Positions 21,296-29,733 of a stretch of DNA of 64,000 nt are shown here, one piece after another. This DNA comes from Methanobacterium veterum. Lineage in GTDB: Archaea > Methanobacteriota > Methanobacteria > Methanobacteriales > Methanobacteriaceae. The first letter of the stretch is position 1. Each line of letters starts with the position of its first letter. The stretch lies in the NCBI RefSeq assembly GCF_000745485.1, contig NZ_JQJK01000015.1, forward strand, positions 124,001 through 188,000. Reading direction: 5' to 3'. Under the pieces are notes generated by a model, which was not told the origin of the DNA, did no database searches, and worked only from the letters and a program-made list of their open reading frames with translations. The translations under genes and the position numbers were made by a program.

Positions 21296-23539
21296 TTATA
21301 AGTTGAATCTTCCTTTTATCCTTCTATATTTTTCTATTAAATCTTTGATCTGTTCTTCAACATTTCTTTTAGGGCTGTACGGTAAAGCATCCCCATAAAA
21401 ATTAATTTTTTCACTTTCCAATTTTTCAATGTTTTCATAAACCGTTTTTTTCCATAGATCAAGCCATCCATTTCCGGGTCTTGAATATGTGCTGATATCT
21501 GTTCCTAAATGTTCGTTCCATAGTTCTTGCCGGAATTTTTTTATAGTGCCTCTTTTTGGCTTATTAAAATCAAAAAATGATGCATTCATTTCCATATTAA
21601 GGTAATTTGTTGAACTATCATGGCTGCCAAATTCTTCAGCACAGCTGAGGGAAGAACCATCTAAATTAGAAGAGCCTATAGTTGCCCATATGTCATCCAC
21701 GATTGCGACCTTACTGTGCACATAACAATGTCTCAATTTGTTCTTTCCATTTTGAAATCCGCCGGACCATAAGGAATATATGCCAATTCTAGGATGATCC
21801 AATACGGATTTTTCTAGATCCATTCCCATTAATTGGAAGCCATAATGTTGCCATGTTCTGTAGCTTGGAACATCCGGAACCTCATTAATCACCATAATTA
21901 ACTGTAATTCCGGATTATGATCAAGGGCATTTTTTAAAGCGCTGACAATATATTTATTGGTAAAATATTGATTTTCAAGGTAAATAAAGTCTTCTGCATT
22001 AGTAATCGCTCTTCTATATGCTTCAAGAACTCCTCTTTCTCCTTTATCATTTACTGTACGTGGAGTAATTGATCTCACAATCTGAAGGGCTTCATTGTTA
22101 TATTTAAACGCTTTATTTTGATTTATTATGTCATTTAAATCATTTTTGGACGTGTTTTCTAAATTTAAAGATTTATTTTTTAAAATTTTATCTTTACCAT
22201 TGAAATGGAGATCTGAAAGATAATTCCAGAGCTCAATGAAAAATTCCTCAATATATCCTATCGCTTCACCATTTAAATATATTGAAACATCATGAACAGG
22301 GCCTTCATTTTTTTCTCCACGGCGGGGTTCATTAACTAAATGTTGGTTAGTATCCCAGTAAGCCTGACTAAAAGGAGAGCCCAAGATAAATGCTTCTTTT
22401 CCATCGACAACCATCACTTTAGCATGCATTGCATAAGGCCCTCTTGCAGGAAATCTCCTGACACTCACATTACTGTCTTTAAAATAGTTATGGAGTTCAT
22501 CATAGTTATCTGGAATAACCATATTTTCATTTATTATAATTTTAACCTCAACACCTCTACTTTCAGCATCTAAAAGTTTATCGACAAGGGATTTATCCTT
22601 TTCATATGTTTCATCATCCTCCAATTTAAAAAATTTGGGGGTAAAATCTGGATAAAAAGCAAATTGAGTTAAATAAATATATGATTTAGCGTTATCTATT
22701 GAATTTACTATTTTTTTCAGTGTCTTTTCGTTATCTATTAAAGTTTCAAAACTATTATTAGTGGTAAGTCTGGATGGTGACGTATTTTCCAATGTAACGA
22801 ACCATCCATCTATTCTACCCCGATTTATTACAGTGTCATCCATGTATTTTATGGTACTTTTCACATTTTCATGAATTTTTGTCTTTAAAATTTCAAATGC
22901 TCCCAGTTTATCTTTAATAATAACTCTTATATCCGGTTCTTTATCTGCAATTTCCCTGTATTTGTTTTGTGGATAAAGTATCGTGTAATATCCATCATCA
23001 TCAGTAATTGTGTGCCCTAAAAGATCATCTTCTAAAAAGAAGAGCCCTTTATATTTGTCCTTTATGAATTGTAAAGAACCAGTTAAACCTATGTCTGAAG
23101 GTACAAATGATTTAACTTTAGATTCTACTAAACGCATAGCATTTAATTTTATTTTTCCAAAATCAACATCCTCTGCTACAACTGCTAATCCTGCTACTGG
23201 ATTTCCTTTTTCGTCTATAACTCTGCCTTTAATGCCAATATTGCCCTTGTTTATTTCTAAATCTTCGAAATCGAGAATATATGGAGCATTTTCTCTTGAT
23301 TTAGACATTATAATTTCATTATCTATAAGAATGTCTAGTTTTATATTTATTTTATCATATGATTCTGGTTCAGTATAGTATTTAATTTGAAAATTACCGT
23401 TAGTATCAGAAATAGATGATCCAAGTTCTTTATTTTTTAAAAATGAATATTCAGACGCTTTAGCTTTTAAATTAGCTAAAGGCTTCTTATTTTCATCAAT
23501 TAGATGTCCATAAATCTTATTTTCTCGTGTGTTTTCCAT
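21296..23539 (-). CDS. Phospholipase D-like protein with N-terminal beta-sandwich domains
   Basis: A 747-residue protein with two HxKxxxxD motifs: HAKVMVVDGKEAFILGS near residue 370 and HSKVAIVDDIWATIGSSNLDG near residue 607, the pair that forms one active site in phospholipase D enzymes. Two segments in front (about residues 8-60 and 98-200) look like carboxypeptidase regulatory-type beta domains (YGHLIDENKKPLANLKAKA; GRVIDEKGNPVAGLAVVAED). No signal peptide is seen, so it is probably cytoplasmic. The substrate could be a phospholipid or a nucleic acid; the size and SSNLDGSS form resemble phospholipid-type enzymes. It is apparently monocistronic. Confidence 0.82.
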   Translation of the reverse strand: MENTRENKIYGHLIDENKKPLANLKAKASEYSFLKNKELGSSISDTNGNFQIKYYTEPESYDKINIKLDILIDNEIIMSKSRENAPYILDFEDLEINKGNIGIKGRVIDEKGNPVAGLAVVAEDVDFGKIKLNAMRLVESKVKSFVPSDIGLTGSLQFIKDKYKGLFFLEDDLLGHTITDDDGYYTILYPQNKYREIADKEPDIRVIIKDKLGAFEILKTKIHENVKSTIKYMDDTVINRGRIDGWFVTLENTSPSRLTTNNSFETLIDNEKTLKKIVNSIDNAKSYIYLTQFAFYPDFTPKFFKLEDDETYEKDKSLVDKLLDAESRGVEVKIIINENMVIPDNYDELHNYFKDSNVSVRRFPARGPYAMHAKVMVVDGKEAFILGSPFSQAYWDTNQHLVNEPRRGEKNEGPVHDVSIYLNGEAIGYIEEFFIELWNYLSDLHFNGKDKILKNKSLNLENTSKNDLNDIINQNKAFKYNNEALQIVRSITPRTVNDKGERGVLEAYRRAITNAEDFIYLENQYFTNKYIVSALKNALDHNPELQLIMVINEVPDVPSYRTWQHYGFQLMGMDLEKSVLDHPRIGIYSLWSGGFQNGKNKLRHCYVHSKVAIVDDIWATIGSSNLDGSSLSCAEEFGSHDSSTNYLNMEMNASFFDFNKPKRGTIKKFRQELWNEHLGTDISTYSRPGNGWLDLWKKTVYENIEKLESEKINFYGDALPYSPKRNVEEQIKDLIEKYRRIKGRFNL

Positions 23540-23688
23540 AAAATCACTTATTATGTTTTTGATGTGTATGGATCCTCTAGTTCATTTTATCAATGCGTAC
23601 AATTTGCTTGATAAATCGTTAATTGGCATATATATTAAATTGATCATTGGGAATAATTAATTTATCTTGAAGTTAGATAGATAATGGC

Positions 23689-24807
23689 ATGCCTTCAAAA
23701 CAGGAATTTGTCAGAGATTTTATAGAGCGGGATCGAAAACTCTTATTTGAGGATGTAAAAAAGAATCAGGAATACGTGGAGCATGAAAACGAATTTAAAA
23801 TAATTGCAGACTTTACAGAATATTCTCCACTGCATATGGGTCACAGGCACTGCATGCTGAAGGCAAAGGAAAAAGTTGAGAATGGAATCTTTGTTGCAGT
23901 AGTTCCAGGGCTATTTGAGCGAAGCGGCAGGGGGCTGCCATATATCATGTCACGCCATGCAAGGGCGGATTCTGCGGTGGCCGTTGGGGCAGATGTAGTC
24001 ATAGAAGGCCCTCCAATGGGTATAATGGGTTCTGGTCAATATTCGTTATGTCTTGCAAAGACTTTTAAAGCATTGAATGCAGATTATATTCCTAGGGGTT
24101 ATAAACCGGTTCAAGGTTTTCAAGAGATACTCCATAGAATCTCAGATGGAAAAGGAGTAGCTCCAAAACCCTACAAAATAATTGATATGGATACAAAAGA
24201 GGTTTTAATTAAGGGTAAACTTCATGAAGATAATTATGTCATTGTATCTCTTTCAAGGTCCCTTAAAAAGATAAATTTTGATTTCAAAGATAAATTCATC
24301 TTCGTACCACGTATTGAAGGAGTGAGTGGCACTAAAATTAGAGAAGCTGTTTTAAAAAGAAATTTAAGTTCTGTTGAAGATATGCTGCCCCCTGAAACTA
24401 TTGAAGTTTTAAACAGGGAAATGGCACGTGAAAGGGCTCCCCTTCATAACTGTCGAGATGAAGAAGGCATAATTGAACTTGTAAATGAAGGATCAGGAGA
24501 ATATTTAAAATCGCTTGCACTTTTAGATGATAAAACTGTAGAAAACCTCATAAAAAACAGGCCGTTTAAAAATATGGCTGATATAGAAGAATGTATTTCA
24601 TGGGGTTTCAGCAGGCACTATAAAAATAGAATTTTATCATCTCTGGAAGCAAGAATAGATAAAAAAACAGTATCCTCATATATTGATAAGTATCCATCCG
24701 TTATCCGCGTGTTAAACTTTAAGGATAAGGACACACTTAAAAATTTTAAAAATAATATACCCACAAGGAGGATAGAAATATGGCAATCAAAGAAGGAGAT
24801 TTTATAA
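23689..24807 (+). CDS. Predicted nucleotidyltransferase, COG1323/TmcAL-like
   Basis: A 372-residue protein with a HIGH-type nucleotidyltransferase fold: [24 protein letters not shown] near residue 40 carries the HxGH motif, and [18 protein letters not shown] resembles the second ATP-binding motif. This places it near TmcAL, the bacterial tRNA(Met) cytidine acetate ligase, but the archaeal members are not characterised as far as I know. ATG 23689 is chosen from frame only; an out-of-frame ATG lies 5 bases upstream. The end overlaps the FKBP gene by 28 bp. Confidence 0.6.
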   Translation: MPSKQEFVRDFIERDRKLLFEDVKKNQEYVEHENEFKIIADFTEYSPLHMGHRHCMLKAKEKVENGIFVAVVPGLFERSGRGLPYIMSRHARADSAVAVGADVVIEGPPMGIMGSGQYSLCLAKTFKALNADYIPRGYKPVQGFQEILHRISDGKGVAPKPYKIIDMDTKEVLIKGKLHEDNYVIVSLSRSLKKINFDFKDKFIFVPRIEGVSGTKIREAVLKRNLSSVEDMLPPETIEVLNREMARERAPLHNCRDEEGIIELVNEGSGEYLKSLALLDDKTVENLIKNRPFKNMADIEECISWGFSRHYKNRILSSLEARIDKKTVSSYIDKYPSVIRVLNFKDKDTLKNFKNNIPTRRIEIWQSKKEIL

Positions 24808-25514
24808 GGCTTAAATACACTGGAAAAGTTCAGGAAACCGGTGATATATTTGATACAACAAGTGAAGAAGTAGCTGAAGAAGCAGGACTTGTCACTGAAA
24901 ACAAAACATTCGGTCCAATCCCAATCGCTGTAGGAGTAGGACACGTATTAAAAGGTCTTGACAAAGGTTTAGTTGGCATGGAAGTAGGTGAAGCTAAATC
25001 AATCGAAGTACCTCCAGAAGAAGGATTTGGAGTAAGGGACCCAAAATTAACACAGCTTATACCAATGAGTGAGTTCAAAAAACAGAACATTAGACCTCAA
25101 AAAGGTATGAATATCACATTAGAAGGACACAACGGTAAAATAAGGAGCATAAGTGGTGGAAGAGTAACCGTAGACTTCAACCATGAATTTGCTGGAAAAA
25201 CATTAGTATATGACGTGGAAGTTGAAAAAATAATCGAAGACGACACTGAAAAAGTATACGGAATCATAGAGCTCCAGTACCCTAACCCAAATATAAAACC
25301 TGAAGACCATGAAGTAAAAATGGAAGACGGAAAAGTAATGATCTACCTCAATGAAATGGCTAAATTCGACAACCAGATCACCTACGCAAAATTCAGGATT
25401 GCAAGGGATATATGGGACAATATGGGCATAGACAGGGTCGAATTTGTGGATGTATTTGAGAAAAAAGTAAACACTGCAGAAGAAAAAGAAGAAGAAACTG
25501 AAGCAGAAGAATAA
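24780..25514 (+). CDS. FKBP-type peptidyl-prolyl cis-trans isomerase
   Basis: Cytoplasmic folding helper of 244 residues. The split FKBP domain is seen as [54 protein letters not shown], and after the inserted flap domain [15 protein letters not shown], as in long archaeal FKBP/SlyD proteins. A C-terminal extension of about 100 residues ends in an acidic tail. AGGAGG at 24765-24770, inside the previous gene, supports the ATG at 24780 and coupling to it. Confidence 0.93.
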   Translation: MAIKEGDFIRLKYTGKVQETGDIFDTTSEEVAEEAGLVTENKTFGPIPIAVGVGHVLKGLDKGLVGMEVGEAKSIEVPPEEGFGVRDPKLTQLIPMSEFKKQNIRPQKGMNITLEGHNGKIRSISGGRVTVDFNHEFAGKTLVYDVEVEKIIEDDTEKVYGIIELQYPNPNIKPEDHEVKMEDGKVMIYLNEMAKFDNQITYAKFRIARDIWDNMGIDRVEFVDVFEKKVNTAEEKEEETEAEE

Positions 25515-25560
25515 TTTCTCTGCTTTAAAGTTCAATAATTTCTTTTATTTTTTATTATAA
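25501..25560 (+). terminator. Terminator-like hairpin across the FKBP gene stop
   Basis: AAGCAGA at 25501-25507 pairs with TCTGCTT at 25519-25525; the TAA stop (25512-25514) sits in the loop. T-rich runs follow at 25533-25560. Confidence 0.5.
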
Positions 25561-25749
25561 ATTTTATATATAATTTTTTAAGTCCATTACTTGATGGATT
25601 CTTTTAATTTTTTTTTAAAAGTGTAATTATAGTTTTTATTTATAGTTTGATCTTTATATTCCTCACTTTTGATGTAAAAATCGATAAAGGTAAATATTAA
25701 TTTTTATATAATACTAATTATAAAATTTTTAATAATAGGAGATTTTTTT

Positions 25750-26175
25750 ATGGCCAAAAAACTTTTTATAGGTTTAATCGTCATCATAATTTCAATATTA
25801 AGTGTTTCAGGATACGCTATGTCACAAACTGGTGGAACTACTCCTTCATTAAAGACTAACAACAGTAATTTGATTCCAGCAGCAGCTATGGAAAATAACA
25901 ATTATATATCTTCTCCCAAAAGAGAAATATGTGGTGCATGTGCAGGTACCGGATGGTGTCGGCAGGATATGTGCTTGAAATGTAATGGAACGGGTGTTCT
26001 AGTTTGTAAAGCATGTAATGGGACTGGCGAATGTAAAAATGGAACTATCTGTCCCTACTGCCATGGAACTGGTGAGATTATCTGCCCTGCATGCCATGGA
26101 ACTGGTGGAACCCGATGTAAATTCTGCGGCGGCGACGGTTACTACGATCCGCAAAATGGAGATAAGAAAGCTTAG
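25750..26175 (+). CDS. Secreted DnaJ-type zinc-finger repeat protein
   Basis: A 141-residue protein with an N-terminal signal peptide or anchor (MAKKLFIGLIVIIISILSVSG) and an outer part made of CxxCxGxG repeats: CGACAGTG, CLKCNGTG, CKACNGTG, CPYCHGTG, CPACHGTG and CKFCGGDG. This is the DnaJ central zinc-finger pattern without a J domain. GGAG at 25739-25742 precedes the ATG. A zinc- or thiol-dependent chaperone or metal role outside the membrane is inferred from composition only. Confidence 0.75.
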   Translation: MAKKLFIGLIVIIISILSVSGYAMSQTGGTTPSLKTNNSNLIPAAAMENNNYISSPKREICGACAGTGWCRQDMCLKCNGTGVLVCKACNGTGECKNGTICPYCHGTGEIICPACHGTGGTRCKFCGGDGYYDPQNGDKKA

Positions 26176-26246
26176 AAACTGGTTATTCGCAAAAAATAGT
26201 AGTAATTGGTGTTAGGTACTTGTTCTTAGACTTTAATTAGAGATAA

Positions 26247-26402
26247 TCAGCGATTTTTCTTTTTAAATTTTCGAGCACTCATTTCTTTTCTCTTTTTAAC
26301 CGCATTTTTCCTGTTTAATCTATCTCTAATTGTGATAGATAGCAATATGACTACAACCACTGCTGTAAAAAATCCTACTATTAATGTTTTTAGATTGATC
26401 AT
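26247..26402 (-). CDS. Possible small single-span membrane protein
   Basis: A 51-residue frame: one hydrophobic helix near the N-terminus (MINLKTLIVGFFTAVVVVIL) followed by a strongly basic tail (RDRLNRKNAVKKRKEMSARK...). The hydrophobic-then-basic layout is unlikely to be random, but no clear ribosome site precedes the ATG. It lies between the zinc-finger gene and serS, with the same orientation as serS. Confidence 0.4.
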   Translation of the reverse strand: MINLKTLIVGFFTAVVVVILLSITIRDRLNRKNAVKKRKEMSARKFKKKNR

Positions 26403-26467
26403 TGCTATTTTAAACTTAAATAAGGGATGTAGATTTTTAGGTAAAAAAGAAGAAAAAAATAGAATGT

Positions 26468-28018
26468 TTAAGGCCAGGTAAGTATTTTTGGCACTTTAAC
26501 TTTTTTAAACCTTTTTCTAACATCTTCAGGCCAGTTTTCAGGGTCGAAACCTTTCTGTGCAAGGAAACCAAACACAATACGGGTTAAACCAATACCTGTA
26601 CATCCGGTCCATACTCCGTGGTTGTGGGTTTCTTTTATTGAAAATCCTTCCACAAAGTGGGTTCCGTGGATGTTTGCAGATACGATTGCAACTCCTTTCT
26701 CTTGACCCGGCACATTGAGTCTCATTTCTTTTTTAGGAATATCTGGGAATTCAATTCCGCGGTTTTCAACTTTTCTGCCTTCAAGGTAGAACGGATCGTC
26801 CCCTACTTCTGTGTACCAATCAAGTTCCAGATCATCAGCGATCTGATGGGAAATTTCAACGGTTTGATCCCTTATTTCATTACACTGCTCAGGTGTTCCA
26901 AGCCATACAAGTTCTATACGCTGGAATTCGTGGACTCTATCCAGACCTTTAGCTCCCCCACCTTCCCAACGGTATGTCCAACCGCTCCTGTCAAAGAATT
27001 TAATTGGGAGGTCCTTTTCATCCACAACCTGGTGGCTTAAAAATTCATAGAACGGCTCACACTGTGCTGGGGCCAGTACATAAGAAGGATCCTTTAAACC
27101 TTCCTTCAAGAGGTCAATTGGGACTTCACGTTTGATTTCAAGCTCACTGCGGAATTTATCAAATACTTCTGGGTCTCTTTTTGGCGCGGAACAGTAGTAC
27201 ATCCCTTCAGGAAGACCTTCTAAGTATTTCATCTTTTCCATCACTGGAATTGGAATGAGTTTTGGAAACAGACATTCCTCAAAATCAAGCTTTTCAATGA
27301 GTTTTTCTACAAATATCTCTTCTAATGCATGCTGAAGCGCCACAAGCGGTGGTGCGTAGAACCACTGACCTTTGCCCGGGAATTTTTTAACCCATCCAAG
27401 TCTAGCAGCTTCTTCAGTCGGGTCTCCTTCAAAGAAATATTTCTGCATGCAACTTTTTCCTAAAATTGTGCCTGGCTCAACTTTAGTCACCTGCTTGGTG
27501 AGTATGTCTGAAGGGCCGCATTCTGCTTCAGGAATGGAACTTGCAATGGCACCTGTCACGTGTTTAATAACCCTATCAATGGTGTGGTTTCTTAAGTCCC
27601 CTTCTTCCAGATCTTTAAATTCGAGAACTACTTCATCCTCTTTAACTTCGTAGTTGTCCACATAAGGAACATCTTTCAGATCTACTTTTTCTTCAGTGGG
27701 TATCTCAATTTTATAATAATTTACAATTATTTTTCGCACACCTAAACGGTACTGCTTACCTAAAAGTTGAGTGAGTGGTTTTTTAACACGTAATAATGCA
27801 TCATGTGCTCTTCCACGTCTCCCAGATGCCATTTCAACCTTCAAAGTGTTTCCAATTAAATCCCAGTTTACTATCTGGGATGCGTCCTGTTTCTGCTCTT
27901 CTGGTACTCCTTTTAAGAATATTTCATTATTAGCGTGGTTTATAAATTCTCCTATATCGTTACGTGCATCTTCTGCTTCTTTACTGAATACTATTTCTCC
28001 TTTAAGAGTGAATTTCAT
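26468..28018 (-). CDS. serS: Seryl-tRNA synthetase, archaeal type 2
   Basis: Charges tRNA-Ser. The 516-residue protein is the rare methanogenic type: an N-terminal tRNA-binding domain unlike the bacterial coiled coil, then a class II core. Motif 2 is in RSGWTYRWEGGGAKGLDRVHEFQRIELVWLG, the zinc and serine site is expected in APAQCEPFYEF and downstream Cys residues, and motif 3 is GVWTGCTGIGLTRIVFGFL. GGTGAAATT precedes the ATG. It follows pcc1 by about 60 bp. Confidence 0.95.
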   Translation of the reverse strand: MKFTLKGEIVFSKEAEDARNDIGEFINHANNEIFLKGVPEEQKQDASQIVNWDLIGNTLKVEMASGRRGRAHDALLRVKKPLTQLLGKQYRLGVRKIIVNYYKIEIPTEEKVDLKDVPYVDNYEVKEDEVVLEFKDLEEGDLRNHTIDRVIKHVTGAIASSIPEAECGPSDILTKQVTKVEPGTILGKSCMQKYFFEGDPTEEAARLGWVKKFPGKGQWFYAPPLVALQHALEEIFVEKLIEKLDFEECLFPKLIPIPVMEKMKYLEGLPEGMYYCSAPKRDPEVFDKFRSELEIKREVPIDLLKEGLKDPSYVLAPAQCEPFYEFLSHQVVDEKDLPIKFFDRSGWTYRWEGGGAKGLDRVHEFQRIELVWLGTPEQCNEIRDQTVEISHQIADDLELDWYTEVGDDPFYLEGRKVENRGIEFPDIPKKEMRLNVPGQEKGVAIVSANIHGTHFVEGFSIKETHNHGVWTGCTGIGLTRIVFGFLAQKGFDPENWPEDVRKRFKKVKVPKILTWP

Positions 28019-28081
28019 GTAATTTCACCTTTTTAAAAACTGTAATTATAAATAAAATATAAATTATGTTTTATTTTTAGA

Positions 28082-28321
28082 TTATTTAGTTTCTTCTTTT
28101 GTAAAATCAATCACTTTTTCGGCCATCATCTCGCAAAAAAGAATATCATCTACCGTTGCAAGAGTAGTTCGAAGTGATTCTGAATCTAATTTACATATAA
28201 GACTGTTATTTTCAACATGTGATTCAATAAAACCCATATTGTCTGGTTTAAGTGATCCTAAAGCTATTTTGGCTTCTTCTCCTGTTTCATACGTGAAAAT
28301 AACCGTAGATTCAATTTGCAT
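28082..28321 (-). CDS. pcc1: KEOPS complex subunit Pcc1
   Basis: A 79-residue protein matching the Pcc1 fold: beta strands STVIFTYETGEEAKIALGSLKPDN and ENNSLICKLDSESLRTTLATVDDILFCEMMAEKVI. In KEOPS, which makes t6A37 in tRNAs, Pcc1 dimerises and binds tRNA with Kae1. AAGGT precedes the ATG, 15 bp after the CooC-like gene. The placement next to serS fits a tRNA-related role. Confidence 0.75.
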   Translation of the reverse strand: MQIESTVIFTYETGEEAKIALGSLKPDNMGFIESHVENNSLICKLDSESLRTTLATVDDILFCEMMAEKVIDFTKEETK

Positions 28322-28336
28322 ATTTTACCTTCTAAC

Positions 28337-29110
28337 TTAACTTAAAATAATTTCTGCAATTTTTGCTATTGATTTAAAAGCTGCCGAGTCAGGATACTTA
28401 GCAAGGGGATGTCCTTCCATATCTGCCCTTATAACTTCTTCGTCCCTTGGAATAGTGCCAATAACTTCAAGCCCGAGTTCTTTAATTTTTTGAGTTGCAA
28501 AGTTTTCTTCTGTTTCATTGGACACTTTATTTATAACACATGCAAGTTTGGGGATACCAATATCACTTGCAAGTTTTTTAATCCTTGCTGCAGTTTCAAT
28601 GGATTTAAGTCCTGGTTCAACAACGATGATCATTAAATCAACTGCTTCAGCAGTTTTTCTACCAAGATGTTCTATCCCTGCTTCCATGTCAAGTATAATA
28701 AATTCATCTTTTTTAAGAATCAAATTTCGCATAAGTGCTTTAAGAAGCACAGATGCAGGGCAGATACAGCCTTCGCCTCCCTTGTCAATGGTACCCATTA
28801 CAAGGAGTTTTAAATTGCCTTCATTGTCATAATTTATAGATAAAGATTCTGGAAGGTCGCTTATCTTTGGGTTCATCTTAAAAACTTCTCCAAACGATGA
28901 TCCAGATTCTGCACCTGTTCTTTCTTTTATAAGATCCTTCATCTTGGATATTGGGGTGATTGGTTCCGTGATCCCAAGACTTGATGCAAGGTTCATGTCT
29001 GGATCTGCATCTATAGCGAATACTTTATAACGTTGTGACAATATACATGCTAATGTACCAGAAAGGGTTGTTTTACCGACCCCTCCTTTTCCAGTTATTG
29101 CAATTTTCAT
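28337..29110 (-). CDS. CooC-like P-loop ATPase
   Basis: A 257-residue MinD/NifH-type ATPase. The deviant Walker A KGGVGKTT opens the protein (MKIAITGKGGVGKTTLSGTL), ADPDMNLASSLG and ILDMEAGIEHLGR follow as switch and Walker B, and GGEGCICPASVLL holds the CxC typical of CooC, which inserts nickel into CO dehydrogenase. The gene is not next to CODH genes here, so the client is uncertain. GGTGA precedes the ATG; it is divergent from the ribosomal protein gene. Confidence 0.82.
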   Translation of the reverse strand: MKIAITGKGGVGKTTLSGTLACILSQRYKVFAIDADPDMNLASSLGITEPITPISKMKDLIKERTGAESGSSFGEVFKMNPKISDLPESLSINYDNEGNLKLLVMGTIDKGGEGCICPASVLLKALMRNLILKKDEFIILDMEAGIEHLGRKTAEAVDLMIIVVEPGLKSIETAARIKKLASDIGIPKLACVINKVSNETEENFATQKIKELGLEVIGTIPRDEEVIRADMEGHPLAKYPDSAAFKSIAKIAEIILS

Positions 29111-29237
29111 ATAATTTCACCTATATACATGACCGTATATCAAAGGTAACTACTATTTCTTTATGTGATCATTGTATATATAGGATGGAAGATTTATTAA
29201 GTTATAGACCTAAGAAAGTTATAGAGGAGGATTATTA

Positions 29238-29720
29238 ATGACTAGAGCATACACAAGAAAAGACTATATAAGAAAAATTCCTGGCTCCAGGATAGTTCAA
29301 TATGATATGGGGAACCTTTCAGCAGAATTCCCTTTGACTGTAAGTCTGGCGGTTAAAAAACCGACACAATTATCTCACAATGCATTAGAAGCAGCAAGGA
29401 TCGCTTCAAACAAGTATATGCAGCGAAGGGCAGGTAGAATGGGTTACCATCTTAAAATAAGGGTGTACCCACACCACATAGTGCGTGAAAACCCAATGGC
29501 AACCGGTGCAGGTGCTGACAGGGTTCAGGACGGTATGAGAAAAGCATTCGGAAAACCAGTAAGCTCCGTTGCAATTGTGGATGCCGGCCAAAAGATTATA
29601 ACAATACACACAAACAAAAGATACTTCAAAGATGCAAAAATGGCATTAAAAAGAGCTGCAATGAAATTCCCTGTTCCATGTAGAATTGTTGTTGATAAGG
29701 GCGAAGAACTAATTAAATAG
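29238..29720 (+). CDS. rpl10e: 50S ribosomal protein L10e (uL16)
   Basis: Large-subunit ribosomal protein of 160 residues. The N-terminus [25 protein letters not shown], the segment [36 protein letters not shown] and the C-terminus [17 protein letters not shown] fit archaeal uL16. AGAGGAGG precedes the ATG, and a TATA-like GTATATATAGG near 29172 could drive it. ppsA follows 13 bp downstream. Confidence 0.94.
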   Translation: MTRAYTRKDYIRKIPGSRIVQYDMGNLSAEFPLTVSLAVKKPTQLSHNALEAARIASNKYMQRRAGRMGYHLKIRVYPHHIVRENPMATGAGADRVQDGMRKAFGKPVSSVAIVDAGQKIITIHTNKRYFKDAKMALKRAAMKFPVPCRIVVDKGEELIK

Positions 29721-29733
29721 AAGAGTGTTTAGC

